Source of the DNA: a virus
Virus record (IMG/VR): IMGVR_UViG_3300020466_000021
Location: 1 to 22,538 of that record
DNA length: 22,538 nt
Strand: one strand, 5' to 3'
Position numbers and translations under genes: made by a program. The notes under the pieces are model-generated. The model made no database searches. It was not told the origin of the DNA and saw only the letters and a list, made by a program, of their open reading frames with translations. Shown in pieces: positions 8,855-15,892 of the stretch (positions within the stretch are counted from its first letter, which is position 1; each line of letters starts with the position of its first letter).

Positions 8855-11095
8855 TTAATTATATTTTCTGTGTACTATCTTTGATATTGAATCAGAATTA
8901 TCATAAGTTTTAATTCCTAAATCTATTTTTTTAGTTGTTCTATTTGCTATAGGTTTATACTTGTTTCTATTACAAGCCATAATAGCTAAACCTGAACTAA
9001 TTGAAGCATCGTGCTTTGTTCTGTCATGAATATTAAATTTAGCCCAATCCTCCAGTGTTTCTTGGAAATACATTTCTCCACATATTCCATTATCATCATA
9101 TCCTACATAATTCTCTATATAAGATTCTATTGCTGCAGCATGAGCTTGTTTAATGTCTTCACTTGAATTTGGAATACCTCCTAATTCTCTCTCTGTAACC
9201 GACATTTTACTCCAAATTCTATCTGGTCTATTAATAGAAAAATTCCTATATCCTCTTTTTCGTAAATAGTATAATAATCTAGGTTTGTTATTTTCTGCTA
9301 ATATTGGCATTCCATAAAACACTAAAGCCATTAACACATCTTCAAAAAATATTTCTGCTGTTGGAGGTCTTGATATATATTGTAAGAAAAACTTGTTTAC
9401 TGGTCCATCTTCTAAATGAAACTTTGTTAATCCGTGTAATGATCCTTTAGATCCTCTTCCGTCAACAGTTCCACTTATATCGTAACTATCACAACCAAAA
9501 GCACCTATATGATCATTACCAGGGTACTTTAAATTATTTTTAACTAATACTTGATTTTGTAAATCTCTAGGCGGAACCCATGAGATTTTAAACCTACCAT
9601 TTTTATTAGGAACAAATATAACTTGAGTATCTTTAACACCGTCTAACCATTGGAAACTTCCTTGTGTTACTTGAGCACTGTTGTTAATATCTTCATTATA
9701 ATCTACTTGTTCGTATATTTTAATTAAATTAAATAAAGATTCTTTTGTTTCATCTCGAAACGCATGTTTTTCTGTTCGTGGAAATTGTCTATAATATTCA
9801 TTTAAAGCGTCTTGATCATTCTTTAATCCTTCAACTTCATTATCCCAATGTTCTATTACACCTATTTGAATATAATTACCATCTATGCCTTTTATAGGTG
9901 TTGAGGGAGTATCAAAAACAGGGTAACCATATTGATCAATAAACCCTTCATAGTTCCATTCCATTGGAATAAACAATGAATACAAACCTTCTTTAGTTTG
10001 ACCATTTCTATTTCTTTGTAAACAGTCAGATCCTGCGTAAATATCTTTAAAGTTTTGCCCTCCTTTATCTAAAGCATTAGAAGTGGAACCCATCATACAT
10101 TTACCTATAATTCTACTACCTAATCTTAAACAGGTTTTTGTTACTTTCCAATTGTTCTTAATATTGTCAGGTCTCTCCCACTTACCACTTTCATCGTGAG
10201 CTAATAGTTTTAATTTTTCACCATCATAACTATTGTCTCCAGTGTTTTTCCAATCGATAGTAGTATCTAATCCCTCTAATTCTCTAAGCTCTTCATTAAC
10301 CTCCAGCTTTCTACGTGTAAGTTTAGATGCCGGAACCCTGTATGCCAATTCGGTTTTAGGACGATCCATACCATCTTGGATTGGTTTGAAGAAAAACGGA
10401 TAGTTAACCGAGATTGGTACAACTTTATCTGTGAACATTTTTTTAGCATCTGCACCAGTCTTAGATAAAATCCCGTATCTACTGTCGGATGATATGGTTG
10501 CTTGATTAACCAGTTCAGCTGATGACATAAAAGAAAATCCTGATCGTCTGTTTTTAAGATAGCACATTCCATATGCCCTAGTGTCGGCTTTACAAGCTTC
10601 CCAAAAGATAAAGAATAATCTATTTGCTTCTCTATAGTCTGGTGCTCCAATGTCAATTTTTGACCATTGCAAGTACATGTAGTGAGTACCAGTAATGTAA
10701 GTAGGCAAACCGTTATTATAAAACCAAAACCCTTCATCTCTTCTTTTAAATTCTTCATCTATATAATCCCACCATTCTTCTCTAAAATCTTGTGGATATT
10801 TTTCCCAATCAAATCTACTTTTAATTTTTTTTAATTGCTTTGGATATTCAAATTGCTCCCAGTATTGTTTCTCTCTTTCTTCATTTCGTTTATACGGGTT
10901 GTCAACTGCTGGTAAAGCAATGCGGAGATTTTGTATTTCAATGATCTGTCCAATTTTCCCAGTTTTACTTATACAAATAAAATCATATTCAGGGTTATAT
11001 CCGTAATCCCATTTCTTTAAACGATTTTGTTTTTTTAGAATTTTAGGATTTACAACATCTTTAATTTCTTTCCATAGAGTTTGTTGATACTTCAT
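8855..11095 (-). CDS. terL: Terminase large subunit (746 aa)
   Basis: The ATP-driven DNA packaging motor with an N-terminal ATPase and C-terminal nuclease. A deviant Walker A-like loop lies at about 178-189 (CYLKNRRSGFSF), close to the KxRRxGFS form of crAss-like terminases. A Walker B is at 295-302 (LKLLAHDE, with D301-E302), and a coupling motif is near 335-340 (MMGSTSN). RNase H-like nuclease residues fit D536 (GAFGCDSYD), E601 (LAENNKP) and D696 (TKHDASIS). The first 120 residues are an extra, basic and aromatic N-terminal region. The start overlaps the preceding small gene by an ATGA, suggesting translational coupling, and portal follows within 3 bases. At 746 residues it is longer than many terminases but in keeping with crAss-like ones. 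Confidence in the family is high. Confidence 0.9.
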   Translation of the reverse strand: MKYQQTLWKEIKDVVNPKILKKQNRLKKWDYGYNPEYDFICISKTGKIGQIIEIQNLRIALPAVDNPYKRNEEREKQYWEQFEYPKQLKKIKSRFDWEKYPQDFREEWWDYIDEEFKRRDEGFWFYNNGLPTYITGTHYMYLQWSKIDIGAPDYREANRLFFIFWEACKADTRAYGMCYLKNRRSGFSFMSSAELVNQATISSDSRYGILSKTGADAKKMFTDKVVPISVNYPFFFKPIQDGMDRPKTELAYRVPASKLTRRKLEVNEELRELEGLDTTIDWKNTGDNSYDGEKLKLLAHDESGKWERPDNIKNNWKVTKTCLRLGSRIIGKCMMGSTSNALDKGGQNFKDIYAGSDCLQRNRNGQTKEGLYSLFIPMEWNYEGFIDQYGYPVFDTPSTPIKGIDGNYIQIGVIEHWDNEVEGLKNDQDALNEYYRQFPRTEKHAFRDETKESLFNLIKIYEQVDYNEDINNSAQVTQGSFQWLDGVKDTQVIFVPNKNGRFKISWVPPRDLQNQVLVKNNLKYPGNDHIGAFGCDSYDISGTVDGRGSKGSLHGLTKFHLEDGPVNKFFLQYISRPPTAEIFFEDVLMALVFYGMPILAENNKPRLLYYLRKRGYRNFSINRPDRIWSKMSVTERELGGIPNSSEDIKQAHAAAIESYIENYVGYDDNGICGEMYFQETLEDWAKFNIHDRTKHDASISSGLAIMACNRNKYKPIANRTTKKIDLGIKTYDNSDSISKIVHRKYN

Positions 11096-11379
11096 TTACT
11101 CCTCCCTTCTGGAAATCCTTTAAAACTTTTTTTAGGTTTTTCTTCTTTGGGTTTGTTGTTCAACAAATCTTCTTCTTCTTGAATTCTTTGAAGAATTTCA
11201 AAAGCATCAAATATAGCTAACTTCTTTGTTGCAGCTGCATTCTTTAGTCGGTCCGCAGACACATCCTCTCCCGTGTCCACAATTTCCTCCTTGGCAACTT
11301 TTATCAACTCTCTCACCGCCTCGTGCCCAGCTTGGATTATAAATCTCTTCGTTTCCTCTGTTTTCATGTTTAATAACAA
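11092..11379 (-). CDS. Small helical protein upstream of terL, candidate small terminase (95 aa)
   Basis: A 95-residue, mostly helical protein with a charged core (residues about 15-70, e.g. ADRLKNAAATKKLAIFDAF) and a basic Lys/Pro tail ending GFPEGRSK. It overlaps terL by 4 bases (ATGA), the classic place for a small terminase subunit, and would be translated in step with terL. No helix-turn-helix is obvious, so the small-terminase idea is only positional. An in-frame ATG four codons downstream (MKTEETKR) is an alternative start. The first 173 bases of this gene are also read in another frame by the preceding gene; the Lys/Glu-rich, helix-like composition of this frame looks the more natural of the two. 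Confidence 0.6.
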   Translation of the reverse strand: MLLNMKTEETKRFIIQAGHEAVRELIKVAKEEIVDTGEDVSADRLKNAAATKKLAIFDAFEILQRIQEEEDLLNNKPKEEKPKKSFKGFPEGRSK

Positions 11380-11890
11380 TATCTTTTGATTTCATACAAT
11401 ATAATAATTGATCATTTAAAATAAATTCAAATTCTCTATCAGGTTTAAAAGAAACTACATCTTCCTTGCTAATTCCTTTTTCATTTAACAACCTGTTGTC
11501 GTATTTTATTATTCCTTTTTGATCTTGATCTTTTAATGGAGCCACGAAACATCTATCTAAAAAACTTTTCCATTCATGTCCATTATGATATAAGTAAACT
11601 TGATCTATTCCGGCAAAGTACATTTCATCTTTAAAATATCCTCTACTATTTCTTTCTTTACCTTTTACGTCATACCATCTTCTAAATACATTATGATGAA
11701 GGCAAACTATATCTCCAGCTTTTATATCACTTTCTAAAATTAATGGAGTAGAAATTACTTTTCCTAATTTGCTTACAGATTTGAAGTTTTCAATATTAGC
11801 GTTTATTATAACTTCTACTTCACCTATTTTTTTAGTATTTTGATATCGTTCACTTAAAGGCGTTACTAGAAAATCATACGTACTATTCAC
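11207..11890 (-). CDS. Second Cpn10 (GroES)-like protein with overprinted Cys-rich tail (227 aa)
   Basis: A 227-residue protein with a likely GTG start overlapping the preceding stop by 8 bases; no in-frame ATG occurs until about residue 90. Residues about 144-176 (DVVSFKPDREFEFILND, then a Y-x4-KDIVI pattern) line up with the C-terminal half of the GroES encoded at 18192-18452 (DVIYFDRHSGFNLEIND, then Y-x4-KDVVI). An N-terminal strand (DFLVTPL) and KAGDIVCLHHNVF also fit the Cpn10 fold. Between them is a long insert with RRWYDVKGKERNSRGYFKD. The Cpn10 match ends near residue 176, while the frame runs on over the next gene as a Gly/Cys-rich tail with six Cys. It may cap the phage or host chaperonin with a modified chamber, as T4 gp31 does. 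That function is inference. Confidence 0.65.
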   Translation of the reverse strand: MNSTYDFLVTPLSERYQNTKKIGEVEVIINANIENFKSVSKLGKVISTPLILESDIKAGDIVCLHHNVFRRWYDVKGKERNSRGYFKDEMYFAGIDQVYLYHNGHEWKSFLDRCFVAPLKDQDQKGIIKYDNRLLNEKGISKEDVVSFKPDREFEFILNDQLLYCMKSKDIVIKHENRGNEEIYNPSWARGGERVDKSCQGGNCGHGRGCVCGPTKECSCNKEVSYI

Positions 11891-12113
11891 TATACTCTAA
11901 ATCAAATTCTACAGCTATAGCCATATTATGATTAAACTTTTTCCAAGGCAATACTTCATTATTTTTAGTTATATAAATCATGTACTCTCCTTGTTCAGGT
12001 TCTAGTATATCACAAATAGTATGACCTCCATAAACTGATTGACCTACAGAGTAATGCATTGCTTCGTTTTTATAATCTGATCCAATGCTGATTTTTCTAA
12101 TTTTATTCAGCAT
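11883..12113 (-). CDS. Small conserved marine-phage protein of unknown function (76 aa)
   Basis: A 76-residue protein starting MLNKIRKISIGSDYKNEAMH. The pattern of a basic start, a GSDYKNEAMHYSVGQ segment and a WKKFNHNMAIAVEFDL end is one I recognise from small hypothetical proteins encoded beside packaging and virion genes in many marine phages. It is predicted to be mostly beta and soluble. The start overlaps the end of the preceding coiled-coil gene by 11 bases and its stop overlaps the next gene by 8 bases, so it is firmly embedded in the operon. The function is unknown. Confidence 0.65.
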   Translation of the reverse strand: MLNKIRKISIGSDYKNEAMHYSVGQSVYGGHTICDILEPEQGEYMIYITKNNEVLPWKKFNHNMAIAVEFDLEYSE

Positions 12114-12393
12114 TTTCTAAAACTTTTAAGTTTGGAGTTTTACCTTGTTTTAAGTTTTCTATATCATCTTTAGATAATTTAGTAAATTCTCCTGTTTGCA
12201 TGTCTATATTAATAGCTCCGTATTCACTCTCTAATTCGTGTTTAGTAGCTTCAATTTGTTTGTTTTTCTCAACTATCTCGTGTAACAAGCTATGTTTTCT
12301 TGTTTCTAATAGTCCTATTGAAGTTACTAAAGATTCTAATTCTTTTTGTTGAGTTTGAATAGTGTTTAATTGTTCTTCTTTTATTTTTTTCAT
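12103..12393 (-). CDS. Coiled-coil protein of unknown function (96 aa)
   Basis: A 96-residue protein. Residues 1-60 form a continuous charged coiled coil (KEEQLNTIQTQQKELESLV, then ETRKHSLLHEIVEKNKQIE), followed by a short polar tail (NIDMQTGEFTKLSKDD, then KQGKTPNLKVLE). It contains no Cys or Trp and no membrane helix. Genes of this kind occur near the terminase in marine phages and may encode a virion or packaging accessory, but no function can be read from the sequence. Its leader is an unusual TAAAA pentamer repeat. Confidence 0.6.
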   Translation of the reverse strand: MKKIKEEQLNTIQTQQKELESLVTSIGLLETRKHSLLHEIVEKNKQIEATKHELESEYGAINIDMQTGEFTKLSKDDIENLKQGKTPNLKVLENAE

Positions 12394-12415
12394 TTTATTT
12401 TATTTTATTTTATTT
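12391..12415 (-). repeat. TAAAA pentamer tandem repeat in a gene leader
   Basis: On the minus strand the start codon at 12393 is preceded by about four tandem copies of TAAAA (plus strand: ATTTT units). They fill almost the whole gap between the upstream stop codon and this ATG. The A-rich, unstructured leader may serve as the translation enhancer in place of a Shine-Dalgarno sequence, and its copy number could vary by slippage. Confidence 0.6.
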
Positions 12416-12872
12416 ATAAAGGAGTAACGGTTCCGCCTGTTACAAGAATTATACCATTGTCTACATATCCAGGAAAAACAGGTGATGGATCAAGCTCGTA
12501 GACTACTCCACCATCTAGTATAGCAAATATAGGAATATCACCATTATCTAGTCCATCTTTTGTAGGAGACCCAGGCGTACGTCCCCAAATTACTAAGCTA
12601 AAAACTCCAGGATCAATGGTTGATAATGCAACACACTGAAGATTACCATCACCATTTAAATCATAAAACGCACCTAATTCACCTCCCGCATAAGGAGTAT
12701 TTACTACTGCAGTAGCAGCAATTGCAGCTGTCATATTAATCCCAGTATTTGTAGGAGTTGTAAACTGATCAGGTGCAGGTTGAGGTGGTGGCGTAGGTGG
12801 TGTTCCTCCGCTTCCTTTCTGACCTGGTAAGTTAGATATTGCAGGTATAGTTGATTTATTACCTATTGCCAT
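12414..12872 (-). CDS. Pro-rich surface/decoration-like protein with Bacteroidota-type domain (152 aa)
   Basis: A 152-residue protein with a Gly/Pro linker at about 20-38 (GSGGTPPTPPPQPAPDQ) and then one compact beta domain. The domain carries GELGAFYDLNGDGNLQCVAL, a DxNxDG calcium-loop-like segment, then VIWGRTPGSPTKDGLDNGD. This G-x-x-x-GAF ... WG ... KDG layout resembles repeats I know from secreted surface proteins of Bacteroidota. There is no signal peptide, as expected for a virion protein. It overlaps the preceding fibre-like gene by 1 base (TAATG). I infer an exposed virion ornament or adhesin, possibly one that binds carbohydrate or calcium. The family call is tentative. Confidence 0.6.
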   Translation of the reverse strand: MAIGNKSTIPAISNLPGQKGSGGTPPTPPPQPAPDQFTTPTNTGINMTAAIAATAVVNTPYAGGELGAFYDLNGDGNLQCVALSTIDPGVFSLVIWGRTPGSPTKDGLDNGDIPIFAILDGGVVYELDPSPVFPGYVDNGIILVTGGTVTPL

Positions 12873-13510
12873 TAGAATAAAGCTAATACATCATCTAAAT
12901 CAGTGGGTCCAGCAACTACGCTTAACACTGAAACAGGTAAAAAACTTCCTGCTTTAACTCCTTTATATTCTACTTCTGTGCCAGCTTCGTTTATAACAGT
13001 AATATCCATATCAGCTCCTACATATAAAGCAGCACCAGGACCAGGTGTATGGTAAACAGTTGCTCCCAATGATGTGGTATATGTATAAGACATTTTTTCG
13101 TTCCAATATGAAACTGTATTAAATGTAGATCTTGGAGCTACAATAGGATCTCCAAAAGCCCATACTCCAGTAGCTGCTACAGTAGCAACTTCTAAAATGC
13201 AATCATTATTTCCAGTTCCACCTACTAATCTTAATCTATCTCCTACGGTGTAATTTCTTCCACCGTCACCGCCAGCTAAATTAACACTAGTAACATCACC
13301 ACCAGCGCCAACAGTTACTACATTTACATTAGCTTCTCTTCCACCTTGGCTTACTGTTCTGTATACAGTTCCTCCTGTATAATCTGTTCCTCCATCAATA
13401 ATAGTAAAAGTAGCAGCTGGAGTGGGAGGGTATCCAGTTAAGTCTGCCAATGCTATAGCATCGTGTGCAAATACTCTTGGCTCTTTTAATGTTGTTCCTA
13501 TTGTACTCAT
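12872..13510 (-). CDS. Fibre/decoration-like protein with duplicated GGxxY modules (212 aa)
   Basis: A 212-residue, Gly/Thr/Val-rich, beta-predicted protein without signal peptide. Residues about 34-67 and 68-111 look like two copies of one module built round IIDGGTDYTGG and GGDGGRNYTVGD, each followed by a short V-rich strand (VNVVTV, ILEVATV). A related GGSGY module is inserted in the large fibre at the right edge of the window. The C-terminal half (112-212) contains a SYWNEKMSYTYTTSLGATVY segment and ends DLDDVLALF. Repeated beta modules and position among virion genes suggest a fibre, baseplate or head-decoration protein. The start overlaps the holin stop by an ATGA. Confidence 0.6.
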   Translation of the reverse strand: MSTIGTTLKEPRVFAHDAIALADLTGYPPTPAATFTIIDGGTDYTGGTVYRTVSQGGREANVNVVTVGAGGDVTSVNLAGGDGGRNYTVGDRLRLVGGTGNNDCILEVATVAATGVWAFGDPIVAPRSTFNTVSYWNEKMSYTYTTSLGATVYHTPGPGAALYVGADMDITVINEAGTEVEYKGVKAGSFLPVSVLSVVAGPTDLDDVLALF

Positions 13511-13977
13511 TGTTTGTTTTTATTTATAAATACTTTTTCAGCTCCTCTAGAACCAAAGTATGCTACATATACTGTAACTAGTAATGTTTGTAATAAATCT
13601 ATCCAAGCAGCATTCATGTCAAATAGTAGATCGACAGAATCGAAAACTATGAATAATGTCATACATACTGTTAAATAAATTAATGTTAATGGTCTCGTAT
13701 TTTTACTTAACCATGAATCAGACTGCATATCATATTGCCACCTTTCTGAAACACTATTCATTTCAGCTATATCTTGGTCAATTAACTTAAGTGCTAATTC
13801 TTTATCTTTAGGAGTTATTTCATCATCTTGACTTATTAAGTTTTTAACAACTCCATAAACTCCGTTATTAGGTAATACATCACCTATTGAATCTAAGATT
13901 TTAGGTGCTTTTTCTTTTAAAAAAATACCTACCTTAGTTTCTTTAAATTTTTTTCTTTTCTTTTTTTCCTTAGACAT
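13507..13977 (-). CDS. Probable holin with two membrane helices (156 aa)
   Basis: A 156-residue protein with a strongly basic N-terminus (MSKEKKKRKKFKETK), a soluble helical region with DKELALKLIDQDIAEMNS, and then SWLSKNTRPLTLIYLTVC, leading into two hydrophobic helices at about 103-119 and 127-143. The W-L-x-K-N-x-RPL entry to the first helix is characteristic of the phage and gene-transfer-agent holin family with two to three membrane spans. It would form inner-membrane lesions that release the endolysin at lysis. The ATG at 13977 overlaps the preceding stop as TGATG; a GTG one codon earlier is possible. The endolysin candidate lies about 3 kb upstream, so the lysis genes are split. Confidence 0.65.
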   Translation of the reverse strand: MSKEKKKRKKFKETKVGIFLKEKAPKILDSIGDVLPNNGVYGVVKNLISQDDEITPKDKELALKLIDQDIAEMNSVSERWQYDMQSDSWLSKNTRPLTLIYLTVCMTLFIVFDSVDLLFDMNAAWIDLLQTLLVTVYVAYFGSRGAEKVFINKNKQ

Positions 13978-14990
13978 CACGAAAACAATCTTCTCATTTT
14001 AATTTTAAAAGGAACTCTAGCGTTTTTCCTAAGGTTACTGCTGTAACTAGTATTAGATTTTCCTCTACTAGCTTTTTTAGCATCTCTTTGTTGCGCTCTT
14101 ATATCAGCCATTTGTGATCTATAACCCTGTCTAGAAGCTCTATTATACTGCCGCATTTGTTTATTCATAGATCTTCTATCTTTCGCACTAGGAGATCCAA
14201 ACATTCCACTGCTGTAAAGTTGACCTGGACCACAACTACCTTCTTTTGTACAAGAAGCACTAAATTTAGTACTATATAAAGATGGTGGTGCAAATTGCTT
14301 TTTTCTAGGTGGATCTTGTATTTTTACTTTATCTTTACCTTTTCTTTTCCTCCAAGATTCAGTTTTTATTTCTTGTTCGTGAGTTTTTATAGGATCTGAT
14401 GCTATAGTAGTTTTAATTGTAGGTGTAATTTTAACAGCTGGTTTAGAAGGAATTTTTTGTAAAGTAGGTTGGGTTTTAGTAGGTTTAGTTTGTGTAGGTT
14501 GTTGTTGCTTGTTCCATTTTATAGCTGCGTCTTTAAAACTATCAAAAGTTGGATATTTAGTTTTGTCTGCTTCTTTGTAAGCATCTTCATATGAAGGTTT
14601 ATTTATAGGTTTTACATAAGGTTTATCCTTAGCAGGAGTTTCTGTAGAAGGAGTTTCTGTAGAAGGAGTTGTTTTAACAGTAGGTTTAAATGGCTCTGTT
14701 TCATATGTTATGTCAGTTTTTATACCACCTCCACCAGTATAGCCTTCTTTTTGTTTAATTGGACCTTCTATAGTTTTACTTCCACCTTTTTCTCCAGTTC
14801 TCGTATCTTTGTACTTAGTTGTGGTTATTACACTTCCTTTGTCAGGTCCAAATTTTTTAATCTTTGTTTTAGTTTTAGATACGACGTTAGGCTTTTCGTC
14901 TTCTCCACCTCCGTTACCATATGTACTGGTTATGTCTTTTATATTATCTTCTGGATCTTTGTTTCCTCTATACCCTTTTAAAATAGCCAT
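13977..14990 (-). CDS. Low-complexity basic virion-associated protein (337 aa)
   Basis: A 337-residue, Lys/Thr/Pro/Ser-rich protein, probably largely disordered. Residues 1-130 hold Lys/Thr repeats and a tandem STETP pair (about 110-119). Residues 133-162 form the only globular-looking piece (KYPTFDSFKDAAIKWNKQQ), a short motif I have seen in marine phage structural genes. Residues 163-230 are a Thr/Pro/Lys linker. A Cys pair occurs near 245-252 (SCTKEGSCGPG), and the C-terminus (260-337) is Arg/Lys/Gln-rich and may bind nucleic acid. A virion or ejected internal protein would fit its composition and place, but no family can be assigned with confidence. Confidence 0.5.
   Translation of the reverse strand: MAILKGYRGNKDPEDNIKDITSTYGNGGGEDEKPNVVSKTKTKIKKFGPDKGSVITTTKYKDTRTGEKGGSKTIEGPIKQKEGYTGGGGIKTDITYETEPFKPTVKTTPSTETPSTETPAKDKPYVKPINKPSYEDAYKEADKTKYPTFDSFKDAAIKWNKQQQPTQTKPTKTQPTLQKIPSKPAVKITPTIKTTIASDPIKTHEQEIKTESWRKRKGKDKVKIQDPPRKKQFAPPSLYSTKFSASCTKEGSCGPGQLYSSGMFGSPSAKDRRSMNKQMRQYNRASRQGYRSQMADIRAQQRDAKKASRGKSNTSYSSNLRKNARVPFKIKMRRLFS
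14635..14670 (-). repeat. 15-bp in-frame tandem repeat (STETP codons)
   Basis: A 15-bp unit (plus strand ggagtttctgtagaa) occurs twice in perfect tandem with the start of a third copy, and encodes STETP-STETP in the Pro/Thr-rich linker. Because the unit is a multiple of three, copy-number change would lengthen or shorten the linker without breaking the frame. Confidence 0.75.
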
Positions 14991-14992
14991 AA

Positions 14993-15175
14993 TTATTTAT
15001 TTTTATTTCCTTGAAATAACTCAGTTATACGTTTTTGTACATTGTCTATTTTTTGTGCTTTTTTTTTACATCCACAATCTTTTTTACCCACAGCTTTTGC
15101 TACTTTATTAGCAACGTTATGTACACCTAACTTTTCGTTTACTTCATATATTCTAGTTCCTATTCCTTTTTTCAT
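14993..15175 (-). CDS. Small basic CGC-motif protein (60 aa)
   Basis: A 60-residue basic protein with an amphipathic start (VNEKLGVHNVANKVAKAVG) followed by KKDCGCKKKAQKIDN and a Lys-rich end. The GKKDCGCKKK pattern is one I recognise from tiny proteins in marine phage virion-gene clusters. The Cys-Gly-Cys might bind metal or form disulfides. The start ATG follows a leader (ATTTAAATTAAATCAAATG) nearly identical to that of groEL in this window. The function is unknown. Confidence 0.6.
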   Translation of the reverse strand: MKKGIGTRIYEVNEKLGVHNVANKVAKAVGKKDCGCKKKAQKIDNVQKRITELFQGNKNK

Positions 15176-15196
15176 TTGATTTAATTTAAATTATGT

Positions 15197-15349
15197 TTAT
15201 TTGAATGCATCTAAAAACTTGCAAGCTGCTAATCCAAAACCCATACCAGCATATAATGGATGTGATTCCATTAGTAATACTAATCCAATTCCACCTGCTA
15301 CCGCAGAGTGAAACAAAGGTGATTTAACCATTGTTTTAATCTTTTCCAT
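15197..15349 (-). CDS. Small membrane protein (50 aa)
   Basis: A 50-codon open frame, MEKIKTMVKSPLFHSAVAGG followed by a hydrophobic stretch IGLVLLMESHPLYAGMGFGL and a short tail AACKFLDAFK. It fills the gap between two well-packed genes, and its start lies just 1 base below the stop of the upstream 89-residue gene, so it fits the operon spacing. Two short hydrophobic segments (about 15-27 and 33-45) could form a hairpin in the membrane. A holin-accessory or virion-membrane role is possible. No family is recognised. Confidence 0.55.
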   Translation of the reverse strand: MEKIKTMVKSPLFHSAVAGGIGLVLLMESHPLYAGMGFGLAACKFLDAFK

Positions 15350-15350
15350 A

Positions 15351-15620
15351 TTACGATCTTTTACCTCTATTATAACTTTTCTTTTCTAACCCAGGATATT
15401 TTTTCAATACACAAGCTCTAATTCCTTCTGGATTAGGTGCATTGTGTGCTAGTTTAAGAGCAGACTTAGCTCTTTTTCTAGTGTTTACAGGATAACTACC
15501 TTCTGGTGCTCCACCTGCTGGTCCACAGAAATCTCCTTTTTTTACATTAGGATAATCTCCAACATTAGACCCACCTGGTTTAGTTCTTGCTTTTCTTTCT
15601 TTTTCAGTTAATTCAGCCAT
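15351..15620 (-). CDS. Small phage protein with FCGPAGG...NPEGIRACV motif (89 aa)
   Basis: An 89-residue basic protein. Residues about 29-78 contain GDFCGPAGGAPEGSYPVNT, then a helical RAKSALKLAHNAPNPEG and RACVLKKYPGL. I know this layout from small domains in phage virion gene regions, where a C/F-GPAGGSFPV turn precedes a helical AL-x-A-x-APNPEGI segment. The structural or capsid-linked role is inferred. It has two Cys and a Lys/Arg-rich C-terminus. The start codon overlaps the upstream stop by a single base. Confidence 0.6.
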   Translation of the reverse strand: MAELTEKERKARTKPGGSNVGDYPNVKKGDFCGPAGGAPEGSYPVNTRKRAKSALKLAHNAPNPEGIRACVLKKYPGLEKKSYNRGKRS

Positions 15621-15892
15621 TATTTTTTCTTTTTATGTTTGTTACAAAAAGCTCTAGCTGCTCCTTTGCTACTAAAACCCCATTTTTTAAGAGCCATTGC
15701 TAAGTTACTTGGTTTACCATTTTTAGTCATACCACCTGACATACCTGCAAACCTACAAGCAAAAGAAACTCTTCTACTTCCTGTACCAGATGTTTGTCTT
15801 TTACCTAAAGTTTTACCAGTTTCTTTTTTATGTTTTGAACGCATTTTTTTATTGCGTCTTTCATATCGGGCGTTGTGACTAAGTTTACTCAT
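15620..15892 (-). CDS. Small, very basic protein with SFACRFAGM motif (90 aa)
   Basis: A 90-residue protein with about 27 Lys/Arg and only two acidic residues. The first 40 residues are an extended basic region (YERRNKKMRSKHKKETGKT). Residues 40-87 hold RRVSFACRFAGMSGGMTKNG and ALKKWGFSSKGAARAFCNKH, with two Cys at similar distances from the ends of this domain. I recognise the RVSFACRFAGM ... ALKKWGF pattern from small proteins of marine phages. The charge suggests a nucleic-acid partner, such as packaged DNA. The start overlaps the upstream stop as ATGA. The function is unknown. Confidence 0.6.
   Translation of the reverse strand: MSKLSHNARYERRNKKMRSKHKKETGKTLGKRQTSGTGSRRVSFACRFAGMSGGMTKNGKPSNLAMALKKWGFSSKGAARAFCNKHKKKK

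Noticed and set aside
10276-10758. A 160-codon minus-strand frame inside terL with a lipoprotein-like N-terminus (hydrophobic stretch then Cys).
   Set aside because: It lies entirely within the terminase coding region around the Walker A and B part, which is clearly the real frame; the rest of the frame has no protein-like character.
14751-15111. Plus-strand frames of 76 and 100 codons rich in Phe, Tyr and Leu.
   Set aside because: They are antisense to Lys-rich minus-strand genes, which produces Phe/Leu-rich shadows that look like membrane proteins.
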